64,000 bases of DNA from Aedes albopictus (lineage: Eukaryota > Arthropoda > Insecta > Diptera > Culicidae): NCBI RefSeq assembly GCF_035046485.1, contig NC_085136.1:74913734-74977733 (forward strand), read 5' to 3'. Position numbers and translations under genes: made by a program. Positions 1-13,153 of the stretch are shown one piece after another (positions within the stretch are counted from its first letter, which is position 1; each line of letters begins with the position of its first letter). Below the pieces are notes generated by a model. It did not search any database. It was not told where the DNA came from and was given only the letters and a program-made list of their open reading frames with translations.

Positions 1-560
1 GATTTTCTTCTGAAATTATTCGGTATTTCTTCCAGGATTCCTTCAGAACGTCTTTCCTAGGTTGCTTCTGGAATTAATTCTGGGATTCCTTCAAAAGTTC
101 CCTCCAAGATTCATTCAAGTAGGTATTTGTTCCGGCATTCCTGACAATATTTCCTCGTGGTTTGTCCAGAAATTCCATCCGAGATTCCATCAGGAACTGT
201 AGGATTACTCCTCACATTCGTTCTGGAATTAAACCAGGAAATCCTTCCGGGATCACTCCAAGAAATCCTTACGGGATTCCTCCAAGAGGATTTTCTTAAA
301 TTTCCCCAGGAACTTCTTCCGGGATTCCTCTGGAAGTCCTTCTGTAATTTCTGTAGATTCTTCTAGAAGTCTTCCAGAAATTTAGGAATTCTGTCAGATA
401 TTCCTAATGGAAATCCTTCAGGAGTATGTTGATGAATTCCACAAAGAGTTTTTTTTAATAGAATTTCTTATGGAATTACTCCAGGACTTCCGTAAGGAGT
501 TCTTCTTTAAGTTTCTAATGACATTAATTCGTCATTTCTAGTTTTCCTTTAAAAGTCATT
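1..560 (-). repeat. Decayed GGAATTCC-type minisatellite (array-C relative)
   Basis: The segment is full of imperfect short units such as GGATTCCTTC, GGAATTCCTT and TTCCAGGATTC spaced about 12-24 bases apart. This is the reverse-complement orientation of the fresh array at 44140-49670. No unit is repeated perfectly, so it looks like an old, mutated member of the same family. It lies inside the first intron of the gene whose first coding exon ends at 804. Family membership is inferred from motif similarity only. Confidence 0.6.
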
Positions 561-797
561 CATTTTTAATTTATCTTTTGCAAAAGTGAAGTAATAGTGA
601 AGTGTATTTTAAATTTTAACTAGTGTTTCAAGTGAAAATGAACTACTAAAAGCTACTAAAAGTGAAATGGGCAAAGTAATAAACAAGGGTTTAATTGAAA
701 CTTTAAGAGTGAGTGGGAGGGACGGGCCTCATAGAGGGATCTTCAGTGGAGTATAGATTTTCAATTTTTAATATCTTTAAAATCATTCTTCAGAGTT
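561..797. other. AT-rich intronic sequence
   Basis: This stretch lies between the decayed minisatellite and the splice donor at 798-803. It is AT-rich with a few short local repeats (AGTGAAA, CTACTAAAAG). Nothing in it looks like coding sequence or RNA. Confidence 0.5.
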
Positions 798-803
798 ACT
801 TAC
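798..803 (-). other. 5' splice donor (GTAAGT)
   Basis: On the minus strand the exon ends ...TTCAAAG and is followed directly by GTAAGT, a perfect metazoan donor. The reading frame hits an in-frame TAA two codons after the junction (796-798), which supports splicing here. The intron is phase 1, because one base of the split codon is left in the exon. Confidence 0.85.
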
Positions 804-1221
804 CTTTGAACACATTCTTCTTCTTCCCGTTGATCGGCTTATACTGCTGCGCCCCCGCTGCATCCGCCATATCAATCACCGACACTCCATGGCCATCCCG
901 CGCCTTCACCAAATCCCCATTTTCCGCCCCTTCTTCCACTCCTCCGCCACTGTCCACATCCGTCCCTCCGACCCCTTTCACCACTTGACCCGTCTTCCCC
1001 TGTTGCTGCAACAACTTTGCTTCTTCATCGGCAGATTCCCCGGAACTACTGACGTTGCCCCGCCCTTTCCCCACCGGCTCCGATCCGAACCGCCCCGACC
1101 GGTTATTGCCATTCATATTGCTCTTCCGTGGCGGATCATCACCACCACCACCACCACCACTTCCGGCTCCGGCTCCGGCTCCACCCCCAATAGCACCACT
1201 TTTGGCGGCATTCTCTGCCAT
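804..1221 (-). CDS. First coding exon of an unrecognised host gene (139 codons, N-terminal, low complexity)
   Basis: The exon encodes an N-terminal segment beginning MAENAAKSGAIGGG and ending QQYKPINGKKKNVFK before a phase-1 intron. The start ATG at 1219-1221 is the first ATG in frame. It sits in an excellent insect context (ACAAAATGG); the open frame upstream of it offers only GTG. Residues 8-28 are Gly/Ala/Ser-rich with a run of six glycines. A Ser/Asn/Gly-rich charged region follows, then an acidic stretch (around residues 60-70), and a lysine-rich end with NGKKKN. No signal peptide, membrane segment or known domain is visible. This suggests a disordered cytosolic or nuclear N-terminus, with folded domains in exons to the left of the window. 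I do not recognise the gene. Codon use is GC-rich, unlike the AT-rich surroundings, which fits a real exon. Confidence 0.75.
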
Positions 1222-1700
1222 TTTGTAACGGGTTTTTTTGAACTTCAAAATTTTGACACCCGGCGATTGGTCGCACTGCCTCCGGCCACTGAGTGATCCT
1301 CCCAGATCCAGACACCCGACGACCCTCACGAACCCGGGTCCGGGTCAAGGTCTACTTGCACCCGGCGGTATTTCACTTGCGCGAGCGCGCGCTGCCCGCG
1401 CGCTTTCAACAAATCAACAACCGCGCGACTCGCGGTGATTATTCATCTCACGGGGATGGTGATCCATGCCACTTGGCTGCTTGGCTGAGAAAATACATCA
1501 AACGGGGGAAAACGATTCACTTAAAACGCGCGCAGCACGATACCACCGCGCACTTTGTTGTAGAAGTCGACCGGGAGATCACTTTTCCACACACACACAC
1601 TCCACGCACTCTGGTTTTCCACTAATCTTCACAGCAACGGCGACCGGCCGGACGGTAAAAGATGTTTTCCAATTTTAAACTTTTACGATGCTTTGTTGTT
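1222..1700 (-). promoter_or_regulatory. Probable 5' UTR and promoter of the 804-1221 exon
   Basis: This segment lies immediately upstream of the start codon on the minus strand. It is much richer in GC and CpG than its surroundings, with runs such as GCGAGCGCGCGC near 1380-1405 and a short CA tract near 1588-1603. GC-rich 5' UTR/promoter DNA is common for broadly expressed dipteran genes. I cannot place the transcription start: I see no convincing TATA box, and initiator motifs are too short to trust. There may also be an upstream non-coding exon. Confidence 0.5.
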
Positions 1701-1899
1701 TTCTCGTGGATCGGTTGAAGAGAGGGTTTTTAGATCTGTGAGATGTTCCCGAGGGGTAGAGTCGTCATCGTTGCTATGGCTCGTGGGATGGATTCCAGTG
1801 ACATGGTAGGATGCGTTCTGAAAATAGAGGAGAAAGTAATAAAGTCAGCATTCGTATTGGGAATTTGAAGTTTTAGATATCATTCATAGAGTTTGTGAT
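1701..1899. other. Unique spacer between promoter and satellite D
   Basis: Single-copy-looking DNA with no ORF or repeat I can support. It forms the boundary between the gene's 5' region and the degenerate satellite. Confidence 0.4.
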
Positions 1900-4800
1900 A
1901 GGCTCTCATTGTGGAGCTGATTGGAAATTCTTAAAATATTGACAATCTTCCACAAAAATGATTGGCAATCCTATTATTGTAAGCTTTGGGATTTTTTCCA
2001 CCACATCCTTGTCATTTCCACAGCAAATTGGCAATCGTGGCAGTCAAATGTGGCAACTTTCTTAGAAAATGTTGGCCATCATGGCATATTAGTTTGCCAA
2101 TACAAGAAACCATTGCCTTCCTTTCTGAAGAAAAGTGACACACTTCATAGCAATGCTTCAATGCTTGGCAGTTCTTCCAGTACATTTAGAAATTTCCAGA
2201 GAAATTTGGCAAACGTTTCGGAGAAAGTGACAATCTTCTCAGATAAGATTTGGCAAATATTACAGATCATTTGGCCAATTTTAGAATAGATTGGCAATCT
2301 TTCCAGAAAACAGTGACAATCATCTCTGACAAATTTACAACCTTCTCAATGAAACTGGCAATTAGCTCAGGGAAGTCATCGATCCAAAACAAATGGCAAT
2401 CTTCTTAGAGCGGATTGGTAATCATTGCAGACTTGATTGACAATTCCTAAAAGATTAGGCAATCTATTAATACAAAGTTTGAGAATTTGTCCACCACATC
2501 CTTGTCATTTCCAGAGGATATTGGCAATCGTGACAGTCAAATGTAGCAAACGTTTCGGAGATTTTTTTTTTCAGATAATATTTGGCAATCATTGCAGTTA
2601 ATTTTACAAAATCTAGAAAAGATTGGCAATCTTTCAAAAAAAAATTATGACAATATACTATAACAAAATTGGCAATCTTCTCTAAAAATGGTAATCTTCT
2701 CAGAGGAGATTGGCAATCTTTGCAAAATTGTTTGCCAAAAAGATGGACCACATTTACACGGAAGAGTGGCGATCATTCATCAATTCCTGCCGAACATGTC
2801 AACTCTAGAAGTAATAGATTCAAAACAAGTGGCAATCTTCTCTGAGCGGATTGGCATTCATTTCTGATTTGATTGGCAATTTATAAAAATTGTAATCTTT
2901 CACAAAAATGATTTGCATTCTTTCAGTACTAAGTTCGGGATTTTTTCTACCACATCCTTGTCATTTCCAGAGGAAATTGGCAATAGTGGCAACCAAATGG
3001 GACAACCATCTTAGAAAATATTGGCCATCATGGCATATTAGTTTGCCAATACTGGAAACGATTACCTTTTCTTCTAAACTAAAAGTGGCAAACTTCATAG
3101 CAACATTTAGCAGAGAAAATTAGCAAACCTTTCGGAGAAAGTAGCAATCTTGTCAGATAAGATTTGGCATTTATTACAGATCATTTAGGTAATTTCAGAA
3201 GAGATTGGCAATCTTATCAAAAAAGTGACAATTTTCTCAGAGAAAATTAACAATCTTCTCCATGAAATTGGCAATCATCTCAAAAATGATTAGCAATCAT
3301 TGTGAAGCATTTTGCCAACTCTGGAAAGTTTGGCTGCATTCCCATAGAAGATTGGCAATTATTTATCAATTTCTGTCGATTATTTTTCAAACTCCAGAGG
3401 TAATCGATAAAAAACAAGTGGCAATTTTCTCAGAGTGGATTGGCATTTATTACAGACTTGATTTGAAATTCTTAAAAGATTTACAATGTTTCAGAAAAAT
3501 GATTTGAAATTCTTTTACTACAAACTTTGGGAATTTTCTACCACATCTTTGTCAATTCCAGAGGAAATTGACAATCGCGGCAGTCAAATGTGGCAACTTT
3601 CTTAGAAAATATTGCTTATCATGGCAAATTAAATTGCCAATCCTGGAAACCATTGCCTTGCTTGGCAAGTTTTTCCGTTTGGCAGTTCTTCCAGTACATT
3701 TGAAATTTCCAGAGAAAATTGGCAACTATTACAGATCATATGACCAATTTTAGAAAAGATTGGTAAACTTTCCAGAAATTAAAAAGAAGAAAATCTCCAT
3801 GAAATTGGCAATTATCAGATCGAGCAATCGATCTACAACAAATGGCGATCTTCTTAGAGCGGATTGGCATTCATTGAAGACCTGTTTGGCAATCCTTAAA
3901 ATATTGGCAATCTCCCACAAATATGATTGACGATCTTACATTACAAACTTCGCAAATTCTTGTAATTTCTAGAAGAAATTGGCAATCGATGAAGTCAAAT
4001 GAGGCAACCTTCTCGGAAAGATTGGCCATCATGACATAATCGTTTGCCAATACTGGAAAAGATGGCCTTTATTTCTGAAGAAAAGTGGCGCTCTTCATAG
4101 CAACGCTTGGTAGTTCTTGCAGTACATTTTTGTAATTTCCAGAGGTGATTGGCAAATGTTTCGGAGAAAGTGGCATTTTTTTTCAGATAAAATTTGGCAA
4201 TCATTGCAGATCCTTTTGCCGATTTCAGAAAAGATCGGCAATCTTCCCAGAAAACAGAGAAAATTGGCAGTCTTCTCCAAGAAAAATGGCAATCTTCTAG
4301 GAGATTAGCAATCATTATATAATTGTTTACTAATTCAGGAAAAAATGAGCCGCATTTCTATGGAAAACAATTCCTGCCGAACAGTTTGTCAATTCCAGAG
4401 GAAACCGATCAAAAATAAAAGTGGCATTCATTGCAGAATTACCTAATGGGCAATTCCTAAAATATTGAGAATCTTTCATAAAAATGATTGGCAAGTTTTC
4501 ATTCATTCGTGGTTTTTTTTTATTACATTTTATTCAGAGAAAACTGGCAATCGGTCAAATGCGGCAACCTTCTCAGAAATGATATTGGCCATCATTGCAT
4601 ATTAATTTGGCAATACTGGAAAAGATTGAGAAAAGTGGCACTCTTCATAGCAACGTTTGGCAGTTCTTCTAGTACGTTTGGTCATTTCCATTGAAAACAA
4701 GCAAACGTTTCAGAGAAAGTGGCAATCTCCGCAGATAAGATTTGGCAATCATTGCAGATCACTTCACCAATTCCAGAAAAGATTGCCAATCTTCTCAGAA

Positions 4801-6602
4801 AATAGTGACAATCTGCTCTAAGAAATTTGACTATCTTCTTGAAGAAAATCGACAATCTTATTAGTTTGCCAATACTAGAAACAATTGCCGTCCTTTCAGG
4901 AAAAAAGTGGCACGCTTCATAGCAACAACGTTTAGCAGTTCTTCCAGTACATTTAGTAATTTTCAGAGAAAATTTCGGAGAAAGGATCAATCTGCTTAGA
5001 TATGATTTTACAATTATTACACATCATTCAGCCAATTTCAGAAGGGATTGGAAATCTTTCCAGAAAATAGAGACAATCTGCTCTGAGAAAATTGACAATC
5101 TTCTTCATGAAATTAACAATTATCTTAGAGAAGTAAACGATCCAGAACAAGTGGCTATGTTCTTAGAGCGGATTGCCATTCATTGCACACCTAGTTGGCA
5201 ATTCATAAAAGATTGGCAATCTACCACAAAAATGATTGGCAATCTTTCATTACATTACAAATCAATCTTCTCAGAGTGGATTGGCTTTCATTGCAGACCT
5301 GATTGGCAATTCTTAAAAGATCTTTCAGGAAAACGATTTGTATTCTTTCATTATAAGCATCGTGGCAGTCAAATGTGGCAACTTTCTCAGAAAATATTGG
5401 TCATAGTTTGACAATGCTAAAAAAATGCCATAGCAACGCTTGACAGTTCATGCAGTACATTTTGTAATTTCCAGAGAACATTGGCAAACGTGTCGGAGAA
5501 AGTGACATTTTTATGTTAGACAAGATTTGGCCATCTTTGCAGACTATTTTGCTAAATACATAGAAGATTGGCAATCTTTTCAGAAAACAGTAACAATATA
5601 CTCTGAGAAAATGGGCAATCTTCTCAGAGAAGATTATCAATCATTGCAGAACTGTTTGTCAATTCTGGAAAACATGGGCCACATTTCCATGAAAGAGTGG
5701 CAATCATTCGTCAATTCCTGCCGAACATTTTGTCAACTCCAGAGGTAACCAATTAAAAAAAAAATCAATCTTCTCAGAGTGGATTGGCATTCATTGCAGA
5801 CCTGATAGGCAATTCTTAAAAGATCTTTCAGTAAAATGATTTGCATTCTTTCCACCAAATCCTTGACACACATCGTGGCAGTCAAATGTGGCAACCTTCT
5901 TAGAAAATATTTGCCATGGTTTGACAATACTGAAAAAGATTCCCATAGCAACGTTTGGCAGTTCTTGCAGTACATTTTGTAGTTTCCAGAGAACATTGGC
6001 AAACGTGTCGGAGAAAGTGACATTTTTATGATAGACAAGATTTGGTAATCATTACAGACTATTCTGCTAAATACATAAAAGATTGGCAATCTTTTCAGAA
6101 ACCAGTAACAATATACACTGAGAATATTGGCAATCTTCTCAGGGAAGATTATCAATCATTGCAGACTGGTTTGCCAATTCTGGAAAAGATGGGTCACATT
6201 TCCATGGAAAAGTGGCAATCATTCATCAATTCCTGTCGAACATTTTGTCAACTCACTCCAGAGATAACCGATCAAACGTGGATTGGCATTCATTGCTGAC
6301 CTGGTTGTCAATTCTGAAAAGATTGGCAATCTTTCATAAAAAAAATGTCAAGTTTTCATTCAAAACTTCGGATTTTTATCCATCACATTTTGTTCAGAGG
6401 AAATTGGCAATCGTGGCAGTCAAATGCAACAACCATCTCAACAAAAGTTGGCCATTATTGTCAATACTGGAAAATATTGCCTCTTTCTAAAGAAAAGTGG
6501 CACTCTTCATAGCAACGTTTGGCAGTTCTTCTAGTACGAGAAAATTGGCAAACATTTCGAAGAAAGTGGCAATCTTCTTGAATAAGATTTGGCAATTTTA
6601 AC
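1900..6602. repeat. Degenerate satellite family D, left block
   Basis: The block is built from divergent units of about 22 bases around TTGGCAATCTTCTCAGAGAA, and GATTGGCAATC recurs throughout. GATTG-G-CAATC is itself a palindrome with an odd centre. Longer composite units recur every roughly 270-590 bases, marked by GCAACGTTTGGCAGTTCTTC near 2149, 4096, 4648, 5425, 5946 and 6508. One local tandem copy has a 515-base offset (AGTGACATTT at 5501 and 6016). Many short ORFs here come from the repeat and are not genes. The block continues at 8694 beyond a transposon insertion. Confidence 0.85.
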
Positions 6603-6721
6603 GATTGTACGACATTTCCCCGAAAACCATTTCCCCGAATGAAGTTTCCCCGAAAGTTTTTTCCCCGAAAAACGATTCCCCGAACGAACCGTTTCCCCGA
6701 ATGGACCGTTTCCCCGAAATA
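6603..6721 (+). repeat. Left terminal repeat of the 2,091-bp element
   Basis: Seven TTCCCCGAA cores follow the tip GATTGTACGAC. Spacing is 15 bases for the outer units and 17 for the two inner ones. The outer ~66 bases mirror the right end. Confidence 0.85.
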
Positions 6722-8574
6722 TTTATTGTACTATTTTTAGAACTGGTTTCTGATCATTTTCTTGATTATTCTCACTGTTCGACCTAGTTGTTGGGATGAG
6801 TTGCGGAAAGTTAGCCTGAGTACAAAGAAGGCTGATATGCAGGCTTTAGAAAGACTGTTCAATAATTTTACCTCCTCAGATTTGGGAAAATTTACGAATG
6901 GATGATGACATTAAGATCATGGAAACTTTCGCATCTCATTGATGTTGTGCATTCCCTCTTATCATGGATTTTACGAGATAAAATATTATTCATAAGGTTT
7001 GCTCTTCTTTTAAATATGGGTCGTTCTTTTCTGTTGTACTGATTGAAAATGATATGGCACTCAACTAAGAACACGCTCATCATAATTTTTCCTTCTTTTA
7101 TTCATAGGCTGTTCTTTCGTGTTATTTTTTAATATTCAATCGATGAAAACACCATTTAGAAACAATAATACCTTTAAAACGAGTACCTAGTCGTAATCGT
7201 GGTAATCTGAAAACGTTCATTATCAGCATAAAAGTTGTATACTAAGTATAACACACGCGATAGCGATAATATAAAGCATGCTTGCTTACGAAAGAAGTCT
7301 ATGAGATCAATTTTTATGTTTATTGACAGGCTTTGAAACGTAAAGTAATAAAATTTGTTTGACAAATAGATTTTAAACTAAGCACTCTTCAGAATTTTTG
7401 TAAATCGATTCAAGTTTATCATGACCGAAGTAACATTTTAAATTGCAAATTTTGCAGAAAATATTGGTAGTTAGACTGCCGCCAATATTTCGACAACATA
7501 TTTTGAAAGAACAGTATATGATGAAAGAAGGGAGAATTTCTGATGAAGATTTCTACTACATATAATGCCTATAGATACTAGAGCTGTTGTAAACGAAAAC
7601 AAAAAAAATCATTAATAAATATAGCAACACTTAAATTACTGATGATTAACTGAACACTTCATCTTGAAAGAACAGCCTATGTTTGAAAAAAAAGGGAAAT
7701 TTTATTATAAGATTATCAATTAGGCCAAAAAGTCGGTCATTAAGCAGAAATATGTCAGGTCGAAGTACGTTGGACCGAAGTTCATTTGACCGAAAGTGTC
7801 GTGATAGTGATGGGTCATCAGTCCGATTATGTTTAAAATCACAAACGGGCAATCTAGTGGAATAATTTGAATAGATTATATGAATAAACGTCAAAAAGCC
7901 GCCTATTAAAAAATGGAAACATCTGTGATATAATAGCTGTTATGAAAACAAGAATAAAAAACCAGTTTGACCGACAATAAAACCCAATACTCTAAATAAT
8001 AGCCGACTTCTCAAAGAAGGTGAATCTGCCATGAGGTAGTCAGTAGTTTAATGAACTACTACTAATAAACTATGCAATAGTAAAACTCGAAACAATTGCG
8101 TGTTGTAAAAAAGGAAAATCTCAGATAATATGTTGGCAGATTGATTATTAATATTTCCGTAACATTATAACATCAACATCTAGGAGTCATCTATGAGAGA
8201 AAAAGGAAAATGATAAAAGAATTTCATAAAATCATGGAAGTATATCCCAGTATCCATATAATGCGCTAGATTCGAGGAATGTTAAAAAAATCAAGGGACT
8301 CAAAACATCTTCTAGGACTTCAAAACCAAATTTGAACATCGTTTATAAAGAAAATTGGGAAATTAGCCTACTGACCCATTTAGCCTTATGAACTTCAGCT
8401 GAACAACTCATTCGGCTTAACGTACTTCAGCCACACGTACTATGGCTAAGCGTACTTCGGCCTAATGACCAGACCCCTAGTTGTGCATTGAGGCCATTAC
8501 GGACCACGTGTACTACGTCAGCGTAGTGAGCGTCAGCTGATGCTTGAAGAATGTTAAATGGCAGATGCAATACT

Positions 8575-8693
8575 CTTTTCGGGGAAACGGTACATTCGGG
8601 GAAACATTTTTCGGGGAAATGGTACATTCGGGGAAAAAACTTTCGGGGAAACTTCATTCGGGGAACTGGTTTTCGGGGAAATGTCGTACAATC
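8575..8693 (-). repeat. Right terminal repeat of the 2,091-bp element
   Basis: Seven TTCGGGGAA cores, the reverse complement of the left terminus, end in GTCGTACAATC next to the 8-bp duplication. The inner units have diverged (GGTACATTCGGGG) more than the outer ones. Confidence 0.85.
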
Positions 8694-11600
8694 ATTTTAA
8701 CAAATCATTTGGCCAATTCTAGAAGAAATTGTCAATGTCAATCTTTCCAGAAAATAGTGACAATCTTCTTTGAGAAAATTGGCAATTCTTTCCATGAAAC
8801 TCGCAGTCATCTTAAAGAAGATCAACAATCATTCTAGAGCCGTTTGCTATGAAAAGATGATGCACATTTCCATAAAGAGTGGCAATTAATTATCATCTCC
8901 TGTAAATTATTTTGTCAACTCCAGAGGTAATCAATCCAAAACAAGTGGCAATCTTCTCATAGCGGATTATCATTCATTGCAGACTTGATTGGCAATACCT
9001 AAAAGATTTGCAATTATTTGAAACTTCGGGATTTGTTCTACCATATCTTTATCATTTGCAGAGGAAACTGGCAATCGTGGCAGTCAAATATGGCTACCTT
9101 TTTGAGAAATATTGGTCATGATGGCATACTGGTTTGTCTATACTGGAAACGATTGCCTTCCGATATGAAGAAAAGTTGCACGCTTCAAAGCAAAAGTTCG
9201 ACAGTTCTTCTAGTACATTTTGTAATTTTCAGAAAAAAATGTCAAACTCGGAGAAAGTAGCAATTCCTCAGATAAGATTTGGCAATCATTGCAGATTATT
9301 TAGCTAAATGCAGAAAAGATTGCCAATCCTTCCAGAAAACAGTAACAATATACACTGAGAAATTTGGCAATCTTGTCCAAGAAAAATGGCAATCTTTTCA
9401 GAGAAGATTGGCAATCATTGCAGAATTGTTTGCGAATTAGAAAAACATGGACAACATTTCCATGGAAGAGTGGCAATCATTCATCAATTCCTTTCGAACA
9501 TTTAGTCAGCTCCAGAGGTAAATGGTCAAAAAAAAAAATGGCAATCTTCTTAGAGCGGCATTGCAGACTTGATTGGCAATTCTAAAAAAAATGGAACCTT
9601 CCAGAAACATGATTGGCAATTAATCTATCATTACAAACTTCGATACTTTGTCCACCACATCCTGGTCATTTCCAGAGGAGATTGGCAATCGTGGCAGTCA
9701 AATGTAGCACCCAACTTAGAAAATATTGACCATCATGGCATATTGGTTTGCCAATACTGGAAAATATTGCCATTCTGAAGGCACTCTTCAAAGCAACGTT
9801 TGGCAGATATTGCAATACATCTGGAAGTGACATTTTTTTTCAGACAAGATTTGGCAACTATTACATATCATTTGGCCAATTTTAGAAGAGATTGGCAATC
9901 TTTTCAGAAAACAGTGACAATCTTCTCTGAGAAATTGACAAACTTCTCCATGAAATTGGCAATCATCTCAGAGAAGTAATCGATCCAGAACAAATTGGCA
10001 ATCTTCTTAGAGCGGATTGGCATTCATTGCAGACCTGGTTGGTAATTCTTCAAAGATTGGCAATCTTCCTCAAAAATGATTGGCAATCTTACATTGTAAA
10101 CCTCGGAAATTCTTGTCATTTCCACATAAAATTGGCAATCGTTGAAGTCAAACGAGGCAACCTTCTCAGAAAAGATTGGCCATCATGGCATAATCGTTTG
10201 TCAATACTGGAAAAGATGGCCTTTATTTCTGAAGAAAAGTGGCGCTCTTCATAGCAACGCCTGGCAGTTCTTGCAGTACATTTTTGCAATTTCCAGAGGA
10301 AATTGGCAAATGATTCGAAGAAAGTGGCAATTTTTTCAGATAAAATGTGGCAATCATTGCAGATTATTTGGCCAATTTCAGAAAAGATCGGCAATCTTCC
10401 CAGAAAACAGTAACAATATACTCTGAGAAAATTGGCAGTCTTCTCCAAGAAAAATGGCATTCTTCTAGGAGAAGATTAGCAATCGTTATAGAATTGTTTA
10501 CTAATTCAAGAAAAAATGAGCCGCATTTCCATGGAAAACAATTCCTGCCGAACATTTTGTCAACTCCAGAGGAAACCGATCAAAAACAAAAGTGACAATC
10601 TTCTCAAAGTAGATTGGCATTCATTACAGAATTAATGGGCAATTCTTAAAAGATTGAGAATCTTTCATAAAAATGGTTGGCAAGTTTTCATTCAAAATTT
10701 TGTCGTGTTTCCCATTACATTTTATTCAGAGAAAATTGACAATCGGTTAAATGCGGCAACCTTCTCGGAAATGATTGGCCATCATTGCATATTAATTTGG
10801 CAATACTGGAAAAGATTGAGAAAAGTGGCACTCTTCATAGCAACGTTTGGCAGTTCTTCTTGTACGTTTGGTCGTTTCCATTGAAAACTAGCAAGCATTT
10901 CAAAGAAAGTGGCAATCATCGCAGATAAGATTTGGCAATCATTGCAGATCAGTTTACCAATTCCAGAAAAGATTGTCAATCTTTTCAGAAAATAGTGATA
11001 ATCTTCTCTAAGAAATTTGACCATCTTCTTGAAGATAATCAACAATTTTATTAGTTTGCCAATACTAGAAACGATTGCCGTCTAGTATGAAGTGGCACAC
11101 TTCATAGCAACAACGTTTAGCAGTTCTTCCAGTACATTTAGTAATTTTCAGAGAAAATAGTGAAACGTTTCGGAGAAAGTACCAATCTTCTTAGATATAA
11201 TTTTGCAATTATTACAGATCATTCAGCCAATTTGAGATGATTGACAATCTTCTCCATGAAATTAACAATCATCTCAGAGAAGTAATCGATCCAGAACAAA
11301 TGGCAATCTTCTCAGAGAAGATTCGCAATCATTGCAGAATTGTTTGTCAATTCTGGAAAAGATTGGCCACATTTCCGTGGAAAAGTGGCAATCATTCATC
11401 AACTCCTACCGAACATTTTGTCAACTCACTCCAGAGATAAATGATCAACCGTGGATTGACATTCATTGCAGGCCTGGTTGTCAATTCTCAAAAGATTGGA
11501 AATCTTTCATAAAAAAGATTGGCAAGTTTTCATTCAAAACTTCGGATTTTTTCCTTCACATTTTGTTCAGAGGAAATTGGTAATCGTGGCAGTCAAATGC

Positions 11601-12920
11601 AACATCCATCTCAGCAAAAGTTGGCCATTATTGCCAATACTGGAAAAGATTGCCTTTCTTTCTAAAGAAAAGTATCACTCTACATAGCAACGTTTGGCAG
11701 TTCTTCTAGTACGAGAAAATTAGCAAATGTTTCGGAGCAAGTAGCAATCTTCTCAGATAATATTTGGCGATTATTACAGATCATTTGACCAATTTCAGAA
11801 GAGATTGGCAATCTTTCCAGAAGATAGTGACAATATTGTCTGAGAAAATTGACAATCCCCTCCACGATATTGGCAACAATATCAGAGACGATTAACAATC
11901 CCTGTAGAGCCGTTTGCCAACTCTGGAAAAGTTGGATCACATTTCCATAGAAAGGCGGTAGTTATTTATCAACTCCTGTAGATAATTTTGTCAATCTTCC
12001 ACAAAAATGATTGGCAATCTTTCATTGCAAACTTCGGGAAATTTTCTACCACATGCTTGTCATTTCCAGAGGAAATTGGCAACTGTTGCAGTCAAATGAG
12101 GCAACCTTCTCAAAAAAGATTGATCATCATGGCATATTGGTTTGCCAATGGTGGAATAGATTGCCATACCAACGTTTGGCAGTTCTTGCAATACATTTAG
12201 AATTTTTCAGAGGAAATTGGCGAACGATTCGGAGAAAGTGTTTTTTTTAGATAAGTTTCGGCAATCATAGCAGATGAAATTGGCAATCATCTCAGAGAAG
12301 TAACCGATCCAGATGGCAATCTTCTTAGAGCGGATTGGCATTTATTGCAGACCTGTTTGGCAATTCTTAAAAGATTGGGAATCTTCCACAAAAATGATTG
12401 ACAATCTTGCATTACAAACCTCGTCATTTCCAGAGGAAATTGGCGTCGTTGCAGTCAAATGAGGCAACCTTCTCAGAAAAAATTGGCCATCGTGCCATAT
12501 TATTTTGCTCATTTTGAAAAGAAAGGTCTTTCTAAAGAAAAGTGGCACTCTTGATTGCAACGTTTGGCAGTTCTTCCAGTAGTTTTGTAATTGGCATTTT
12601 TTCAGATAGGATTTGGCAATCATTGCAGATTATTTTGCTAAATCCAGAAAAAATGGCAATCTTTCCAGAAAATAGTGACATACTCCGGGAAAATTGGCAA
12701 ACCTCTCCAAGAAAATTGACAATCTTCTCAGAGAAGATTAGCAATTATTGCAGAATTGTTAGCCAGATCTGGAAAAGATGTTCCACATCCACATTTCCAT
12801 TTCCATGGAGTGGCAATCATTTATCAATTCCTGCCGAACATTTTGTCAACTCTAGCAGTAATCCATCGATTTAGAACAAGTGGCAATTTTCTCAGAACGG
12901 ATTGGCATTCATTGGCAATA

Positions 12921-13153
12921 GGAAGCAATCAGTGAAATTCTAGATTGAAAGTAGTGAGCTGATCAATTATTTATTTCTTGCATCTTCAACAACACAGTTA
13001 CCCAAACTTTTGCTCAAACAGCATCAAATTAGGCAATAATTCATATAACCCACGTTGTTTGCACAATTTCATTACAGAAACGGAGAATTGATCATCTCAC
13101 CATACAAAAATCCAGCTCACTACTTACAATCTAGTACTTCACTGATTGCTTCC
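12921..13153. mobile_element. 233-bp MITE with TA target duplication (Tc1/mariner-like)
   Basis: Inverted ends GGAAGCAATCAGTGAA extend about 42 bases inwards with a few mismatches, through TCTAGATTG and AGTAGTGAGCTG. They are flanked by TA on both sides (12919-12920 and 13154-13155). The element interrupts satellite D and carries no ORF. TA duplication and small size fit a mariner-type MITE. Confidence 0.82.

Larger units (their letters stand above)
6603..8693. mobile_element. Complete 2,091-bp foldback-like DNA transposon with TTCCCCGAA-repeat termini
   Basis: The element is flanked by an exact 8-bp direct repeat ATTTTAAC (6595-6602 and 8694-8701). Both ends begin GATTGTACGACATTTCCCCG. The first ~66 bases of the two ends match in inverted orientation with one visible mismatch. 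Each terminus (about 6603-6721 and 8575-8693) is a tandem array of seven TTCCCCGAA cores spaced 15-17 bases apart. Removing the element restores a continuous satellite-D sequence. The interior is AT-rich, lacks a transposase-sized ORF, and holds further CCGAAGTACGTTGGACCGAA-like short repeats near 7750-7800 and, inverted, near 8410-8470. It is therefore non-autonomous. Subterminal tandem repeats resemble the Foldback architecture. An 8-bp duplication also fits hAT or P-like transposases, but the termini do not start with CAG. Confidence 0.88.

Noticed and set aside
1139..1625. Plus- and minus-strand frames overlapping the gene's 5' region
   Set aside because: GC-rich DNA has few stops; these frames overlap the coding exon antisense or lie upstream of its start and show no independent signals.
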